64,000 nt of DNA from Sabellastarte sp. h YS-2021 (lineage: Eukaryota; Annelida; Polychaeta; Sabellida; Sabellidae), in NCBI GenBank assembly GCA_964017235.1, contig OZ024933.1, positions 8,559,962 through 8,623,961 on the forward strand. Reading direction: 5' to 3'. Positions 35,075 to 46,771 of the stretch are shown here, piece after piece. The position numbers were made by a program, and so were the translations under genes. The notes beneath the pieces are model-generated. The model saw only the letters and a program-made list of their open reading frames with translations. It did not search any database and was not told the DNA's origin. Positions within the stretch are counted from its first letter, which is position 1. Every line of letters begins with the position of its first letter.

Positions 35075-36290
35075 AAGCCGTCATAAGGTGTCATACTGCT
35101 TTTTTTCACATCAAAAGCAATAAACTTTCAGTCCTCTGAACATTATTCCGCACAAATCCTATGCTGTAGGCTTTATATTTAAAATATAAAGTATCAATAC
35201 ACAAACTATGAACAAGATAGTTGTGAAAAACTATTTCAGCCTTTAACTAATTCAGTTGTTCATAACCATTGTGATAAGAAAATAATTGTAGTTAATGATT
35301 TCAATGTCCAGCGAATGAAAAAAAAAAACAACTGAGGCTAATTTATAAAGTTTTATTAAAGACTTTTCACAAGTTTATATTTGACATTTAAGAAATGTAA
35401 ACGAGATTCAATTCATACATAGAGACATAGCATGATTATTGGACCATCTCCAATAGCTTTCACTACGGACACCAAAGTCTTACCTTCAACCCACATTATG
35501 GTTTGGATTGCGCTGCTCTTAAACTGCCAATTTCAAACTCAGAAGAGAGGTCGAGGTACCAGGAAATTAAACAATCTTATTAATAATCATAACTATACAA
35601 TATATAAAATATATATTTGAGAACACATTCAGTCCAATAAATAATGTATTTTAACATTACTTAATTTAAGCCTATATTGAATGTGGTCTCCAATATATAA
35701 GAGAGACCAAAGACCAATTAGAAAGAGAATGTATGAACACCATATGAGTGTTCAAAGGTTCACTACTTACAATTCGACCTGTCACCCAACACCTCATTCA
35801 ACACAAGCATAGTGTCAAAAATATGGAGCTCCGCATTGTGCAATGGCTGGTGGAGGCCAACAACACAGAGTCCTCCACTAAATGTAAAGGACATGAATTA
35901 TTTTATATCTGGGCCTTAGCCACCCTTCACCTAACGGGTATCAATATATTTGTGTGGGTCTATGCCAACTTTTTGCAACCCTAACCCAGGTGCCAACCTG
36001 TTATATTTTGCTATATTGGGCACCTCACCAAAAGGCACTAAAACCCATCATAAATGGTCAGTGACACAAACATTTCACACATTATGCTAAATGACACATG
36101 ACATCGTTTTAAGATCAACACTACTTACGTCATCATTGCTCAGTACCATATAAGATCAGTAAGTTACAATCTTGCCTTTAAATTTACAGCTGTGAAGATA
36201 GCATTAATAACAGTGTGCTTTTTGATTCACTTGTGTGCTTAAACATGTTTAGTGTGAGTGTTGTGCTCAATTTTACCTGTTTTATAGAAT
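35075..36290. other. Gene-free stretch
   Basis: No credible exon or element end was recognised. AT-rich, with short ORFs that look random. Confidence 0.4.
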
Positions 36291-36294
36291 TGAA

Positions 36295-37234
36295 ATGTGG
36301 TTCACTTGCAGCACATGCCATAAAACTTATTCACATAGATCACATCTTAGAACCTACACAAAAAGTGCCTATCTGAATTATAGAATTAAAAGTGTCAAGT
36401 GTGACCAAGAATTTAGAAGAAAAGAGTACTTACATTACACATTGTCATAGTAATCTGGATACATTTTGTCAGATACGAAATTGTTTAGAAAGTGAGTCTA
36501 GAAAATTCTCATCTAACTAGTCATGTTTTCCTGAGGACACCATAAATGCCAATCAGAACACTCAACTGGATCTGAGTGACTTCAGTGACAGCTTGTGGCC
36601 AGAGAACAACACATCATCTCCGCCTCAGACACAGAATCCTGCTCGCAAAGCATGCACAGTATCAACTATCACTATGTACTGCAAGACCCAGATTTCAATC
36701 AGTACACAGACTGATATCTGTGACTTGCCACCAAAGAAGACAGTCATTCACATTAGATGTAACACCACCCCGATATTTATGAGAGACAGGGACACCCAGT
36801 TTCCATCCATCATGGTTTGTAAAGGAATATCACCACACTGTTTTATCATTGATGAACACACAGTGGCAAACTTCTAACATGAGGCGTTTCCACCTTTAAC
36901 AACTGATTGCTATATTCTCAGCTGTTTCACTGAGTGTCAAATCGAAAGGGAAGAAAGAGGACTACCAAGGTGTACAGCCTACCCCTCTTCAGGGGTTCCT
37001 CTTAAGCAGATTACCCCAAAGGACACTTTACCCCATCACCTGTCATCAGAAATCACCGAAATCCACAAAGAAGAAAAAACAGTGACTTTAATTGGTTGGA
37101 TTATTTGGAAAACTTGTGTCAAAACATTACACCACCACAAAATGGATATTAAAGTTTTGGTGAAGTATTTCACAATAATTCTACTTTTGACTGTAATATT
37201 TATTTACACACTTTTCTATTTGTTCTCAGCATAG
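36295..37234 (+). pseudogene. Broken intronless ORF: zinc-finger-like start, hydrophobic C-terminus
   Basis: ATG at 36295 opens MWFTCSTCHKTYSHRSHLRT and KCDQEFRRKEYLHYTLS, two C2H2-like fingers. In the first, the positions where the His pair is expected hold Tyr. After a frame change, 36593-36874 is open (SISTQTDICDLPPKK, FIIDEHTVANF), stops at one TAA, and continues in the same frame. That part includes LTTDCYILSCFTECQIER and ends at 37234 with a hydrophobic tail (YFTIILLLTVIFIYTLFYLF) and TAG. The whole looks like one ~310-codon intronless gene decayed by two or three lesions, perhaps from a transposon or retrocopy. Family unknown. Confidence 0.45.
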
Positions 37235-37239
37235 ATTGG

Positions 37240-39880
37240 GCTTTAATTTAGTCCAGCTTATTTCATATATTAAAGATAATATTTTTAACATTTGCGTTTG
37301 ATTTTTATTCAAATATTTTTTAAAGATAATTCAATCTATAAATATGATCCATGGTTTAACTTGTATTCAAATTATGTTCTAATCCACATTTGTTTTCATT
37401 CAAAACTGAACACAATAGAATTTTTTCAAATTTGTACCCAAATTTGTACCCAGTTCATGTAAATAAAAACGATTTCTAGGCATGCACACACTCTGTTGGA
37501 TTGCCAACCATTCATGTAATTAGTTTATTCTAGCCTACAGTTATTACGGTATAATACTATTATGGAATTATGAATTATGGGTGAATTAGTATGAATAATC
37601 ATCAATAATTAACACACATTGAATCAATACAACTGAATCTAGTGGTTTGATTCAGTGCCACACTATTTGGATCTAACAATTCCACCTATATCTGCTTATA
37701 AAGCGGATTCCTTGAGAGGTGACTGAAACAAGCATACTCTTCACTCCTGTAAATCCCACCTGAAGATAATGCCTTAGGAGAATGCAACTCCATGGAAAAT
37801 AGGATAATGTTGGTTGTCAGTATCCACACAGAATTCATCATTTGTTCTGTGAGATAATAATATGACACAAATGTAGATAATAAAACAACATTCTGTTATT
37901 ATCTAATTTTATTATCTGAACATTTAATCTCAACATAGGTTAATTATTAATCATCATAACTAATCGTGTACTATTTGGACCACTTTGGGTATAAGCATAA
38001 TAAGCCTCATTTACCAGCAAAAATACACAAAAAAGATTTATGTTTATGGCACATATAAACTATTCATCTTCTTTTGTAAACACATCACTATACGGTTCAG
38101 ATACAGTAAAATCTGATCCAGTCCACCACCAGGGAGGGGGGGGGGGGGGGCAATCAGTGATCCATTTCAGTGTTTTTTTTCTCTCCTGAGTTTATAGGTG
38201 ATGACGCTGAAATAATGCTGATTTTTCGTTCTGAATTGTGGGAGTTTTTATACTTAATTTTTCTGGTTGATATGGTGTATCAAATTTTACTTTGATTATC
38301 TGTGTCAATACGTAGCACTACTTCCACCAATTGTCTTGCACCAAATATAATGGAAACAAAGTTAATCTTAAAGCTAATTGAAATCAATGAATATATTTAG
38401 AGATTTTTTAACCTAGCACCTGCACCACATTGAAAGTGTCACTGAACAGTTGCATTTTCATTCTGGTGTAGGATTTAGGTTTTAAAACCTCTTAGTACAT
38501 TTATTATTTTAATGCCTCCTGGGTTCACTTTGCTTCCACTCCATTTGGAGCAGATTTGTAGTTGGTATGAATTGCCTATAACTCTAACCATGTAACGTTT
38601 GAGGTTGATCAGCTGTAGGTACTACTTTCAGAGGTTATTGTAACTTTATTTTTTAAGAGTAACTTGGTTACTGCTGATGGTGTTACTGTTGGCCTGGAGT
38701 AATGTTTAAATTATATTTCACCAGTTCATCAGTTAGTATTGTTGGCCTGAATTGTTTTCTTAGTGTAACAGTAATTGCTTCTCATAGTAGCACTAATGGC
38801 TAAGTTTGGCATGTGCAAGCCTAGTCGCTTCTGACTGCTGTGAATATGTTTGCCAAGTGTTAGCCTAGAGGTTTCCATTGCTCTTTGTGCTACTGTTAGT
38901 CTCAAGATTAAGCATGATGGTAATGTTGGTCTTAAGTTGATAGTATCGATGTTGGCATGTGATTATTTTTATGTTAGATTTTTTTACTTTTTAAGCTGCC
39001 GGTTTAAACTATTGGTCTATTTCAATTTTATTTTCTGTGTGTTTAAATGTGTTTAAAGCTGGTTGTAGTAATATTTGTTGAGTGGCTTTAATTTTGAGTG
39101 TAAAATGTTAGTGGTATTTTACATATTACTACTGTTTCTGGAACTGTAACTTTTCAATGTTCATGTAACTCTGTTACTGCTAATACTGTTGGCCTTGGGT
39201 GAATACCTTTTATAATTTCAGACTTAGTCGGTTCGTGCTTATGTTGTAACTGTTGACTTATTTTAATTTATTTTCACTTGTATTTTCCTTTCTTTGATGA
39301 TCGGTTTGTAGTACTGCAGACATTTCTGTGGTTTTATTTTTAAGTTGGAACATTTGTGATTTTTCACAGTCGACTGTAGTACTGCCAGTAATGATATGAG
39401 CTGCCGATGTAGTTGTTGGCTTCTCCTCAGTTTCAGGGCTACATTAAAAACCTAAGGTCCAATCCATAACACTCTGCCTCAACTGCCACTAGTATTTGCG
39501 TAATCCTGCTGACACAAAGAGACAAAATGAGCAAACAGCCAAACAATCATGAAAAAATACCCGCTTAGAGAAGAAATTGTGATAGACAACAGTCAAATGT
39601 CATTATCATAAAATAAATATATGTCAAATATTACTTTAGAAAACATTCTGACAGAGTCGAACTCAAAAGTTAGACCAAGGTTACAGTATGACATTACATA
39701 TAGCAGTAACTAACATCCTTACCAAGTATCAACGTCATACGCCTTATCCCTGCCCACCTGCCTTTCTACTAAATGACCTTTCTGCACAGGTGGATGTCAT
39801 GTTGAAAATAATACATACACAATTTGGACAATTTGAAATTATAATTTCGTCTCTCCTCAGGTTACAGTACATATACTCCC
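37240..39880. other. Mostly gene-free; degenerate GTTGGCCT-spaced repeats at 38600-39240
   Basis: 37240-38500 shows no feature apart from a G13 run at 38138-38150. From about 38600 to 39240 the motif (CT)GTTGGCCT or close variants (GTTAGCCT, GTTGGTCT) recurs at roughly 50-120-bp spacing with neighbouring GTAACTGTTACTG-like words. This suggests an old tandem array. No coding region recognised. Confidence 0.4.
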
Positions 39881-39884
39881 CCTT

Positions 39885-42160
39885 GGGTCCAGGGTAGTAG
39901 AATAGGCCCAACGTATCCTCCTGCGTGTCATAAGAGGCAACTAATTGGGGGCAGCCTGTTTGTCATGGGTTGCGATCCGTGTCAGTGGAAGAGAGGGTCC
40001 TGGCTTTTGAGCCAATTCTTTGTTGCGGCATTGAGGAGGCAATACACAGCTTTGGCCTCAATTTCACTTAGTCGGAAGGTTAAGATGGCCTAGCTTAGCC
40101 AATCGGCTGGTGGTGCCAAGTGCTCCAAATTAGTGATGGCTTGTTGTTTCTAATGGTTTTTACTGTTGTAGTTGATTGTTGTATTCTGCTGGTGTTTTGG
40201 TTTGTGCTTTTGTTTGGAGTATTTAGAAGGCGGCTGCTTAACAGGTCAATCAAGGTTCACGTCTGTGTTCTTTGAGTATATTGCTGATGTATCTCTGATA
40301 TCAGTGTGCAGGGCTCAGCTCCACACTATTGTGATATCCCCGTTTTGGGCTCGAAGGGTGGGTGGAGAGCATTGGCAATGAAAAATCACTCTAACACTAT
40401 GGCAACTCAAAACTCATTATTGATGGATAGAAAAAGATCTAGAACTGATATGACTACAGACTTTGATTCTGTCCAGATATGTTCATGGCCACGTTTCTTG
40501 CTGATTAAAGGTGCAGATGATGAAAGACCCTTGTTTAAACTGTCACCATTTGCTGTTAACAAGGCTTTTGTTGCTATACTTGGTTCTGATCCCTTTAACA
40601 TAAGGAAGTTAAGAAATGGAAGCATTTTGGTTCCAATCGACGTATCACCACACTACAGTTTGAACACTAAAAAAGGGGTCATCAGATGCCCAGACATAGA
40701 AGACTGTTCTGATGATGAAATATTGGAAGGCCTGAAAGCTGAAGGTGTCTTCAAACCAGACAGGATTTCAGTATTTAGAGATGGGCAAAGAAAACCAACA
40801 GGGACTTTTATATTGACATTTCAAAGCCAGACCTTACCGAAATTCATAAAGGTGGGTTACTACAGTGTGGCTGTATCACAATTTATCCTGAATCCTGTAA
40901 GATGCTACAAGTGTAAAAAGTTTGGTCATACTAAATTCAATAGCCGAAAGAATGAAGTTTGCACAAAATGTGGGCAAGAAGATCATACAGACTCTCAAAA
41001 ATGTAAGAATGAAGCGAAACGCGTAAATTGCTAAGGAAAGCATGCATCAAATGATAAAGAGTGTCCAAAATGGAAAGAAGAAAAGGAAATTCAGAAAATA
41101 AAGGCAGAAAGAGGGATTTCATATACAGAAGCCAAGAAACAAATAGATATATTTAATTCTGTGAAATCGACCTATGCCCAAGCAGCTGCAGCAACCAAAC
41201 CTGTGGTGAAAATTGCAAATGTACAAACACAAACAGAAATGACATGGCCAGATGGTGTCAAACAACAGAAAAAGTGTGCAGTTGAAAAACAGACAACTAA
41301 AGTGACTAAAATGAGTTTATCAAGTCAGACAAGTGCATCTCAAAATGACCCTATTAAATTGAAAATAAGCTAAAGCAAAGTTTATTTGACCAAACAGCAT
41401 AAGGGATCTAATGACCCAGTAAAACAATACAATAAATATGATGTTTTGAGTGATAGTGACAGTGAAATGAGTTTTGAAGAATCCCCACATCACAAATTCA
41501 CAAGGGCAGAGTGGCATTAAAAATGTAAATAATGGAACCAAACAAAAATAAAAGTATACTACAGTGGAACTGTCGTGGCTTTAGGCCAAACTTTGAAGAA
41601 ATTAAACATTTAATTTCCAATTTTAGACCGTAAAATTATTTTAGCATTGCAGGAAACTAATTTTAAAGATACAGATGATGTAAATATTAGAGGCTTTGAT
41701 CATTATTTTAAAACTTGTATGTCAGAAGTAGATGGGAGGGCCACTGGTGGCTGCTCTATTTTTGTTAAGAAAGGTATACCCCATGAGGTACTTGAGTTAG
41801 ATACAGAACTGCAGGCAGTTGCTGTAAAAGTATCTCTGCATATAACTATAACTGTATGTAATGTATATATTCCACCACATTCTAATGTTGCACAAAGTGA
41901 TCTTGATAATCTAGTCAACCAGTTACCTGGACCTTTTCTATTTATTGGAGATTTTAATGCACATAGTGATTTATTGGGTTGTGCCTCATCTAATAGTTTA
42001 GGCAATAAGGTCGAACATCTTCTTGAATCCTCTAATATTTGTTTACTTAATGATAAGTCACCTACCTATTTTCATCCTGCATCTGGTTCATTCACCTCAA
42101 TAGACGTGCCTTTATGTTCTGCATCTATATTTCTTGATTTTACATCACAGATCGCTGGGT
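39885..42160 (+). mobile_element. Nimb/Jockey-like LINE, 3'-truncated
   Basis: It begins with a 5' leader around 39885-40377 (GGGTAGTAGAATAGGCCCA, GAGAGGGTCCTGGCTTTTGA, GCCAATCGGCTGGTGGTGCC). A gag-like ORF1 with zinc knuckles and an APE endonuclease at the start of ORF2 follow. Homology stops within the end of the endonuclease near 42145, and an unrelated RT fragment follows. The RT of this element is absent. Clade assignment is from the ORF1 style. Confidence 0.82.
40378..41520 (+). pseudogene. LINE ORF1, nucleic-acid-binding (CCHC) protein, interrupted
   Basis: ATG 40378 (or 40405 in the same frame) opens a protein whose start resembles the conserved Jockey/Nimb ORF1 (WPRFLLIKGADDERPLFKLS, GVIRCPDIEDCSDDEILEGL, RISVFRDGQRKPTGTFILTF). 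Zinc knuckles follow. The first, CYKCKKFGHTKFNS, has Ser where the last Cys belongs. The second, CTKCGQEDHTDSQKC, is intact. The third is cut by TAA at 41032 (VNC-stop-GKHASNDKEC). The frame continues after that stop to another TAA near 41372, and a last piece runs to about 41520. It would bind element RNA in a ribonucleoprotein. Inactive as read. Confidence 0.82.
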
Positions 42161-42180
42161 TTATTACACAAACTCTGTGA
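41532..42180 (+). pseudogene. LINE ORF2 N-terminus: APE endonuclease, frameshifted and truncated
   Basis: ATG 41532 opens ILQWNCRGFRPNFEEIKHL. A one-base shift near 41630 leads to ALQETNFKDTDDVNIRGFDH, GGCSIFVKKGIPHEVL, ITVCNVYIPPHSN, PFLFIGDFNAHSDLLGC and LLNDKSPTYFHPASGSFTSI. These correspond to the N, E, Y-I-P-P and G-D-F-N-A-H motifs of this endonuclease. The final SDH motif and the whole RT are missing because the sequence changes at about 42145. Confidence 0.85.
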
Positions 42181-42275
42181 ACCAAAGTCATTGGATTTTA
42201 TCCTGACATTAAAATTCAACTTTATGCTGATGACACCCAGTGTTTTGTTTAATTAGACAGCATCCCAACTTTGAA
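42180..42275 (+). mobile_element. Small L2/CR1-like RT fragment (YADDTQ) fused to the Nimb remnant
   Basis: The frame reads DIKIQLYADDTQCFV at 42207-42250, the polymerase motif of the L2/CR1-like family with both aspartates present. It stops at once in TAA. It joins the Nimb endonuclease remnant within about 40 bp. Confidence 0.6.
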
Positions 42276-42344
42276 GAAGTTGTTCTTGCAGCAAATGTCT
42301 TTGACTCACTTTCAGAAATTTGTTTTTGTACTACTATTATGTAT

Positions 42345-44125
42345 GCTTCAACTATATATATAACACTTGCTTATCTCCGCCGCCCCCCCCCCCACACGGT
42401 TGTGCAGAAAAACTCACACCCATTTGTTAGTCATACTGGTCTTATTGTTTTCTTTTATGCATTGTTCACTTTTGTTGTGTGATCAATCTTGCATGAACAC
42501 ATATATTTAGTTTACTTAAAGTTTTGAAACTGATACATTGAATCAAAATTCAAGACTTCCAAGTGTGTTCAATCCGGAAGCTAAAATGATATGACCAATT
42601 CTTGAAGTAGAAGCACTTTGTCATAAATATGATAAACATTTTCATAGCACAAACTCAGGTGTTAGTCTATGATAGTTCACTTTGTCACAATGGAATGGCA
42701 AATCAGGATAACCAGTAAACATCAATGCCTTTTCGACAATGTTTCTTTCCTGTGTAGTATGTTTCCTATTTTAGTTGTAAAATTAAGATTACTTATGATT
42801 ACCTTTTACAATAATAATAGTGATTAAGTTAATCTTGTCATTTAAAATGCATGTTACTGATAAAGAAGTATATAACGCTAAATGATATTTATCAAAGTTA
42901 ATGTATCATAACAATAAAACTGCCCTGATACAATAAACAATTATTTGTATTTTACAGGTGTATTGATAAAGTTGCAGTGATAAAAGGACAAAAAGAAGAC
43001 AAAAGAGAAAACATTTTGTTAGTTTTTCAGCATCAGTGTGGTTTATTTACAATTTTATATTCACATTTATAATATTTTTTAACATTTAACTTCATTATTC
43101 CAGACATTGTAAATAATATTACAAATTTTAGCATTCTGGTGAAGAAATAGCTTCTTAGCTCTTCATCATATAATTACTGCTTTTACTGTCTACAGATTGT
43201 ATATTGTTTTCTTCTCACTTGCCTGTGGCAAGATATTTGGTTGATAAACCCATTTGTCCATGACAAACTTATTCCTAACTTTAATAAGGCTTCCTTGACT
43301 TTGCATCAATGCATAAAACACTTTTTCCCGAACTTTAAATTTGAATAAAGCTTATCACTTATTTTAGATATCACTATGAAGAGCTTTTCCTGTGAAAAGA
43401 GCTTGTCACTGTGATGAGTTTTTTCCTGTGAAAATAGCGTATCACTGAGATGGGCTTTTTCTAACTGCTAAACTACACCACAGTTAAAGCTTCTCTTACA
43501 TTCCATCATATATATATGTATACATAAGTGTGCTGCAAATATTGTTAAAATATAGGAGCATAACCTGGAAGTGTACATTCCCAACACGAGTGTAATATCT
43601 TGAACATCAAAGAACTGACTGCAACTAGCTATAGGCACTTCATTTGGTAAATTATGGGTGTAAGGTACACATGAGTGTATGATGAGTGAATTGGGAGACT
43701 AGAGAGACTAGCAAGGACAATGCACATGCGCAAGTCTCTCATAAGTTACCCTTCAGACATGGATGTGTTTATACCCGTACTGTGTGCACACAGAGAAAAT
43801 GTGCATCTCAACTTTCATTGCAGGGTCTGTGCCAGTTTGATATTCTGTTATAAGTGAAGTTTAGCGATTGTAGCTTAAGCGTCCCTTGCAAATCAGCCGT
43901 TTTTTCTGTAATCAGGATGTACATGCACATACAATGGGATATAAGAGAGGCTTTAAACATTATCAGCTGTGTTGCTATTCACATTTTTAAGTAAGCTACC
44001 GATCATGTATCTGTGGTTATCTTTTTGAGCATTAAAATTTACTTCTATATGGTCATCTTTCAGTCAAAAATATTGACAACATATAAATAAATCACGATCT
44101 TGCATTACATTTTATGACGCATAAT
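42345..44125. other. Gene-free stretch with a short tandem repeat
   Basis: 43370-43480 contains two to three diverged copies of a ~50-bp unit (CTTTTTCCTGTGAAAA, GTATCACTGAGATG). A C run lies at 42381-42391. No coding region recognised. Confidence 0.4.
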
Positions 44126-44129
44126 TGAA

Positions 44130-44172
44130 AAATATCATAATATTAACAAATTTCACCGAAAACTTGGAATGT
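44130..44172. repeat. Outer part of left inverted-repeat arm, cut off by the Ngaro insertion
   Basis: ATAATATTAACAAATTTCACC and AAACTTGGAATGT match the reverse complement of 56479-56522 with one or two differences. With 50337-51041 this makes one interrupted arm of about 750 bp. Confidence 0.85.
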
Positions 44173-44369
44173 GGGTAGCACGGCCTGCTAGGGGCCTGCT
44201 ACATCAGTTTACTTGATACCTTAAAAATTTCGGTTTATATTTGGTTAAAATGACATTACATAACAACCAATCAGATTCTAATTGGGGTTCAAGCTTTTAA
44301 ACCCATGTCATTGTGGAGCCATATTGATTCTGAGATTTGAAGGTGACACAAGTATTCAAGGAATTTTAC
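44173..44369 (+). repeat. Ngaro split direct repeat A1
   Basis: Begins GGGTAGCACGGCCTGCTAGG and ends GGAATTTTAC. Identical by eye to A2. Sits 32 bp before the gag ATG, so it probably includes the promoter and leader. Confidence 0.95.
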
Positions 44370-44401
44370 TGTCTTCTTTTAGGGTTTTACTTATTTTAAT
44401 T

Positions 44402-45595
44402 ATGCCGGGTAACCGTAAAAAATCTCCTGCAACAGAAGGAAAGAGGAAGACAAGGGCTTCTGACAAAGCAAGGTCGATGCCTAGGAAAAGCAAGAAACAG
44501 AAGTCTGCGTCATTTAACGACGGTTCATATCTACAGTCGTCTGTGCAACAGCCACCAGTAAGTACTGCTGTTTCTTCAACACAACCCCTGCTATCAGCCA
44601 CTACTGGTCAGACCATACTTGACATGCTTAGCAAGCTAGATGCATCGAACCAGGAACTCTCCAGGAGAATGGACAGATTTGAACGGAATGGTAGCATTAG
44701 TTCAACACCTTTGACCTCACCCACTATTCAACCAGTTAATCGGGGACCTAGGGCTACCTCTTCACATCAGGCGGCTTTCATACATCCACCTCATCAGAAC
44801 ATCCCTGTTCAGCTGGCGACGGCAGGCACGGATAGCCACGGCACCACCACGGAAGGTAGACGACCCCCACTTTCTTCCAGTGACGCTAGGGATGCGGTGG
44901 CACCTAAGGTGGACGCTCTGAGATCTATTCCAAGCATATCTACAGCAGTGTCTCAGTTATTGGCCAGCTATGAGCAACAGTCTGACAGGGAGGTACTGCA
45001 AGGTAAGGCCACGGTTCTGCGGAAGAAGTCAGGCCGCTATAATACCACCGACACAACATCTATGAGTCCCCAGTTTTGCTGGCCTAATGAGGGGTTGGTT
45101 ACGGCTTCACATTTAAAGAAGCCAGCTTATGACGAATTGAGTTTGGCCCAATGGGTTTCTGGACAGCTGGTAAACATTCTGCAGATTGATGATCATGTTT
45201 TGGCGAGAAACGTTTTAATCCAGATGGCTGCTTCTATGAAAGACGCCGTATCGCTTCCGTGGGCTGCCGTCAGGTCAGTTTGGGCGGTGTCCATGACTGA
45301 CATTGAGGAGGGCCGCCTTGGATGGGCTGATTCCACGCAATGGTCCATAAATAGGATCAGCAATTCTCAGTTAGCCATGCATAATGTTCAAACCGTAGCA
45401 TCATCGGGCAATAAGGTCAGGATCTGTCGTTTCTTCAATGAAGGTACTTGTAATAGTGAGGGGCATCACGGGACTTACAAGCATTTCTGTGCATATTGTT
45501 TTAAGCTTGGACGTTCGTTGGGTCACCCAGAAACTAGATGTTTTAGTCGCAATACCAATGGTAGCCAGGATCAAAGATCATCTGTAACAAAATAG
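44402..45595 (+). CDS. Ngaro gag-like protein
   Basis: ATG 44402 opens 397 residues with a basic start (MPGNRKKSPATEGKRKT), a Ser/Thr/Pro/Gln-rich middle, a predicted helical stretch (ILDMLSKLDASNQELSRRMD) and a conserved C-terminal half. The C-terminal zinc-binding region, CRFFNEGTC then HFCAYCFKLG and GHPETRC, is typical of DIRS/Ngaro gag proteins. It would package element RNA. It ends in TAG at 45593-45595. The same frame stays open after that stop, through 11 codons to the ATG of the next ORF and on. An upstream in-frame extension to 44282 lies inside A1 and lacks support as a start. Confidence 0.85.
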   Translation: MPGNRKKSPATEGKRKTRASDKARSMPRKSKKQKSASFNDGSYLQSSVQQPPVSTAVSSTQPLLSATTGQTILDMLSKLDASNQELSRRMDRFERNGSISSTPLTSPTIQPVNRGPRATSSHQAAFIHPPHQNIPVQLATAGTDSHGTTTEGRRPPLSSSDARDAVAPKVDALRSIPSISTAVSQLLASYEQQSDREVLQGKATVLRKKSGRYNTTDTTSMSPQFCWPNEGLVTASHLKKPAYDELSLAQWVSGQLVNILQIDDHVLARNVLIQMAASMKDAVSLPWAAVRSVWAVSMTDIEEGRLGWADSTQWSINRISNSQLAMHNVQTVASSGNKVRICRFFNEGTCNSEGHHGTYKHFCAYCFKLGRSLGHPETRCFSRNTNGSQDQRSSVTK

Positions 45596-45628
45596 GAACT
45601 TGGTCGACCTCTGGGCCACTCTGCAGCT

Positions 45629-46771
45629 ATGTGGCCGGATCCGAAGTTATTTCCTGCAAAGACAGATAATAATCAAGTAAATTTTGACAATGACATTTGT
45701 AACATCACTAGAAATTCTGAATCTTTTAATATAGAAGTTAAAGATACACTTAATATATCTGATCCTTTGAACAATGACTATTTCAACGATTTTATACATT
45801 ATGAACATTGTTGTGCTGGTGGTGATGTAGCCATGGCTACTGATCTTATGTGTCACCACGGTCCTGGGTGCGAATATTATCCCCAGGGCCAGGTTTATCA
45901 TTATAGTAACAACTTGAGTGGCTATTGTGGTTTTATACCTGAATGTGGCCATGGGTATGAACATTATCCCCAGGGCAATGACTATACCTGTGACATGTCT
46001 GGATACTGTGGTTTAGCACACAACCGTGGTTATGGGTATGAATATTATCCCCACTATGATTATCATTGTAACAGGGAAGGAAAGTATGGCCATATGCTTA
46101 CTAACCAGGTTGCGCAAATTCATAATGTTGGAGTTCATACCAACTTTGATATACCTATGATCCGGATTTATGATAACACGGGCACATACTGTTATGTTGC
46201 TATGAGTCACATAGACCATCAGAGACATTTGACTAATATGACCAACCCTGGACATGACCAAATCACCATGAGTGTTACTAATCATGCTAGATGGTTCAAG
46301 GGTAAATGGGCTACTGTAGTCTATCTCCATGGGGGTTCAGATCAGGACTGGGGTTATCACTTATACATACATCCCCAGGGGGGGCAACTTGGTACCCTCA
46401 TACCTTATGCTAGCCCTGTAGAAGAATTTTTACAGATTATACATAGAGTTGAGCTGGAAATACTCTCATACAACTCATATGTAACAAGCCACGAGGAACA
46501 TAGTAACCCTAAATTGGCATATAGTAATTATTGTGAGGATATTAGGACTCATGAATATTACGGCTGTATGTATGAAAAGTATATGCTGAATATTATTGAC
46601 TCGATGTTGACAAATATTAATCCTGATTATGACACTTCTCCAGTTAGTAGACCTGACTGGGATTGCTTGGATGTTCATACGACTACCACTCACGACAAGC
46701 CGCGTTCGTTTGACAACATACCTGTCAATGATCTTGTAGATCCCTGCACTACTCCATGTTTTGACAAGTGA
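45629..46771 (+). CDS. Tyr/His/Cys-rich ORF between gag and RT, unknown function
   Basis: ATG 45629 opens 380 residues ending at TGA 46769-46771. Residues about 76-155 contain three imperfect repeats of 25-30 residues, each with a G-x-E-[YH]-Y-P-[QH] core (CEYYPQG, YEHYPQGN, YEYYPHY); the first two continue to SGYCG. The rest is rich in Tyr, His, Asn and Asp (IRIYDNTGTYCYVAMSHI, VVYLHGGSDQDWGYHLYIHP, CMYEKYMLNIIDSML). It shows no signal peptide or membrane segment. It resembles no domain I know and is not a protease or SGNH hydrolase by motif. It shares the frame of gag and of RT, so it may be the N-terminal part of the RT protein. Confidence 0.75.
   Translation: MWPDPKLFPAKTDNNQVNFDNDICNITRNSESFNIEVKDTLNISDPLNNDYFNDFIHYEHCCAGGDVAMATDLMCHHGPGCEYYPQGQVYHYSNNLSGYCGFIPECGHGYEHYPQGNDYTCDMSGYCGLAHNRGYGYEYYPHYDYHCNREGKYGHMLTNQVAQIHNVGVHTNFDIPMIRIYDNTGTYCYVAMSHIDHQRHLTNMTNPGHDQITMSVTNHARWFKGKWATVVYLHGGSDQDWGYHLYIHPQGGQLGTLIPYASPVEEFLQIIHRVELEILSYNSYVTSHEEHSNPKLAYSNYCEDIRTHEYYGCMYEKYMLNIIDSMLTNINPDYDTSPVSRPDWDCLDVHTTTTHDKPRSFDNIPVNDLVDPCTTPCFDK

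Noticed and set aside
40937..41541. Minus-strand ORFs opposite the LINE ORF1
   Set aside because: Shadows of the plus-strand gag-like frame.
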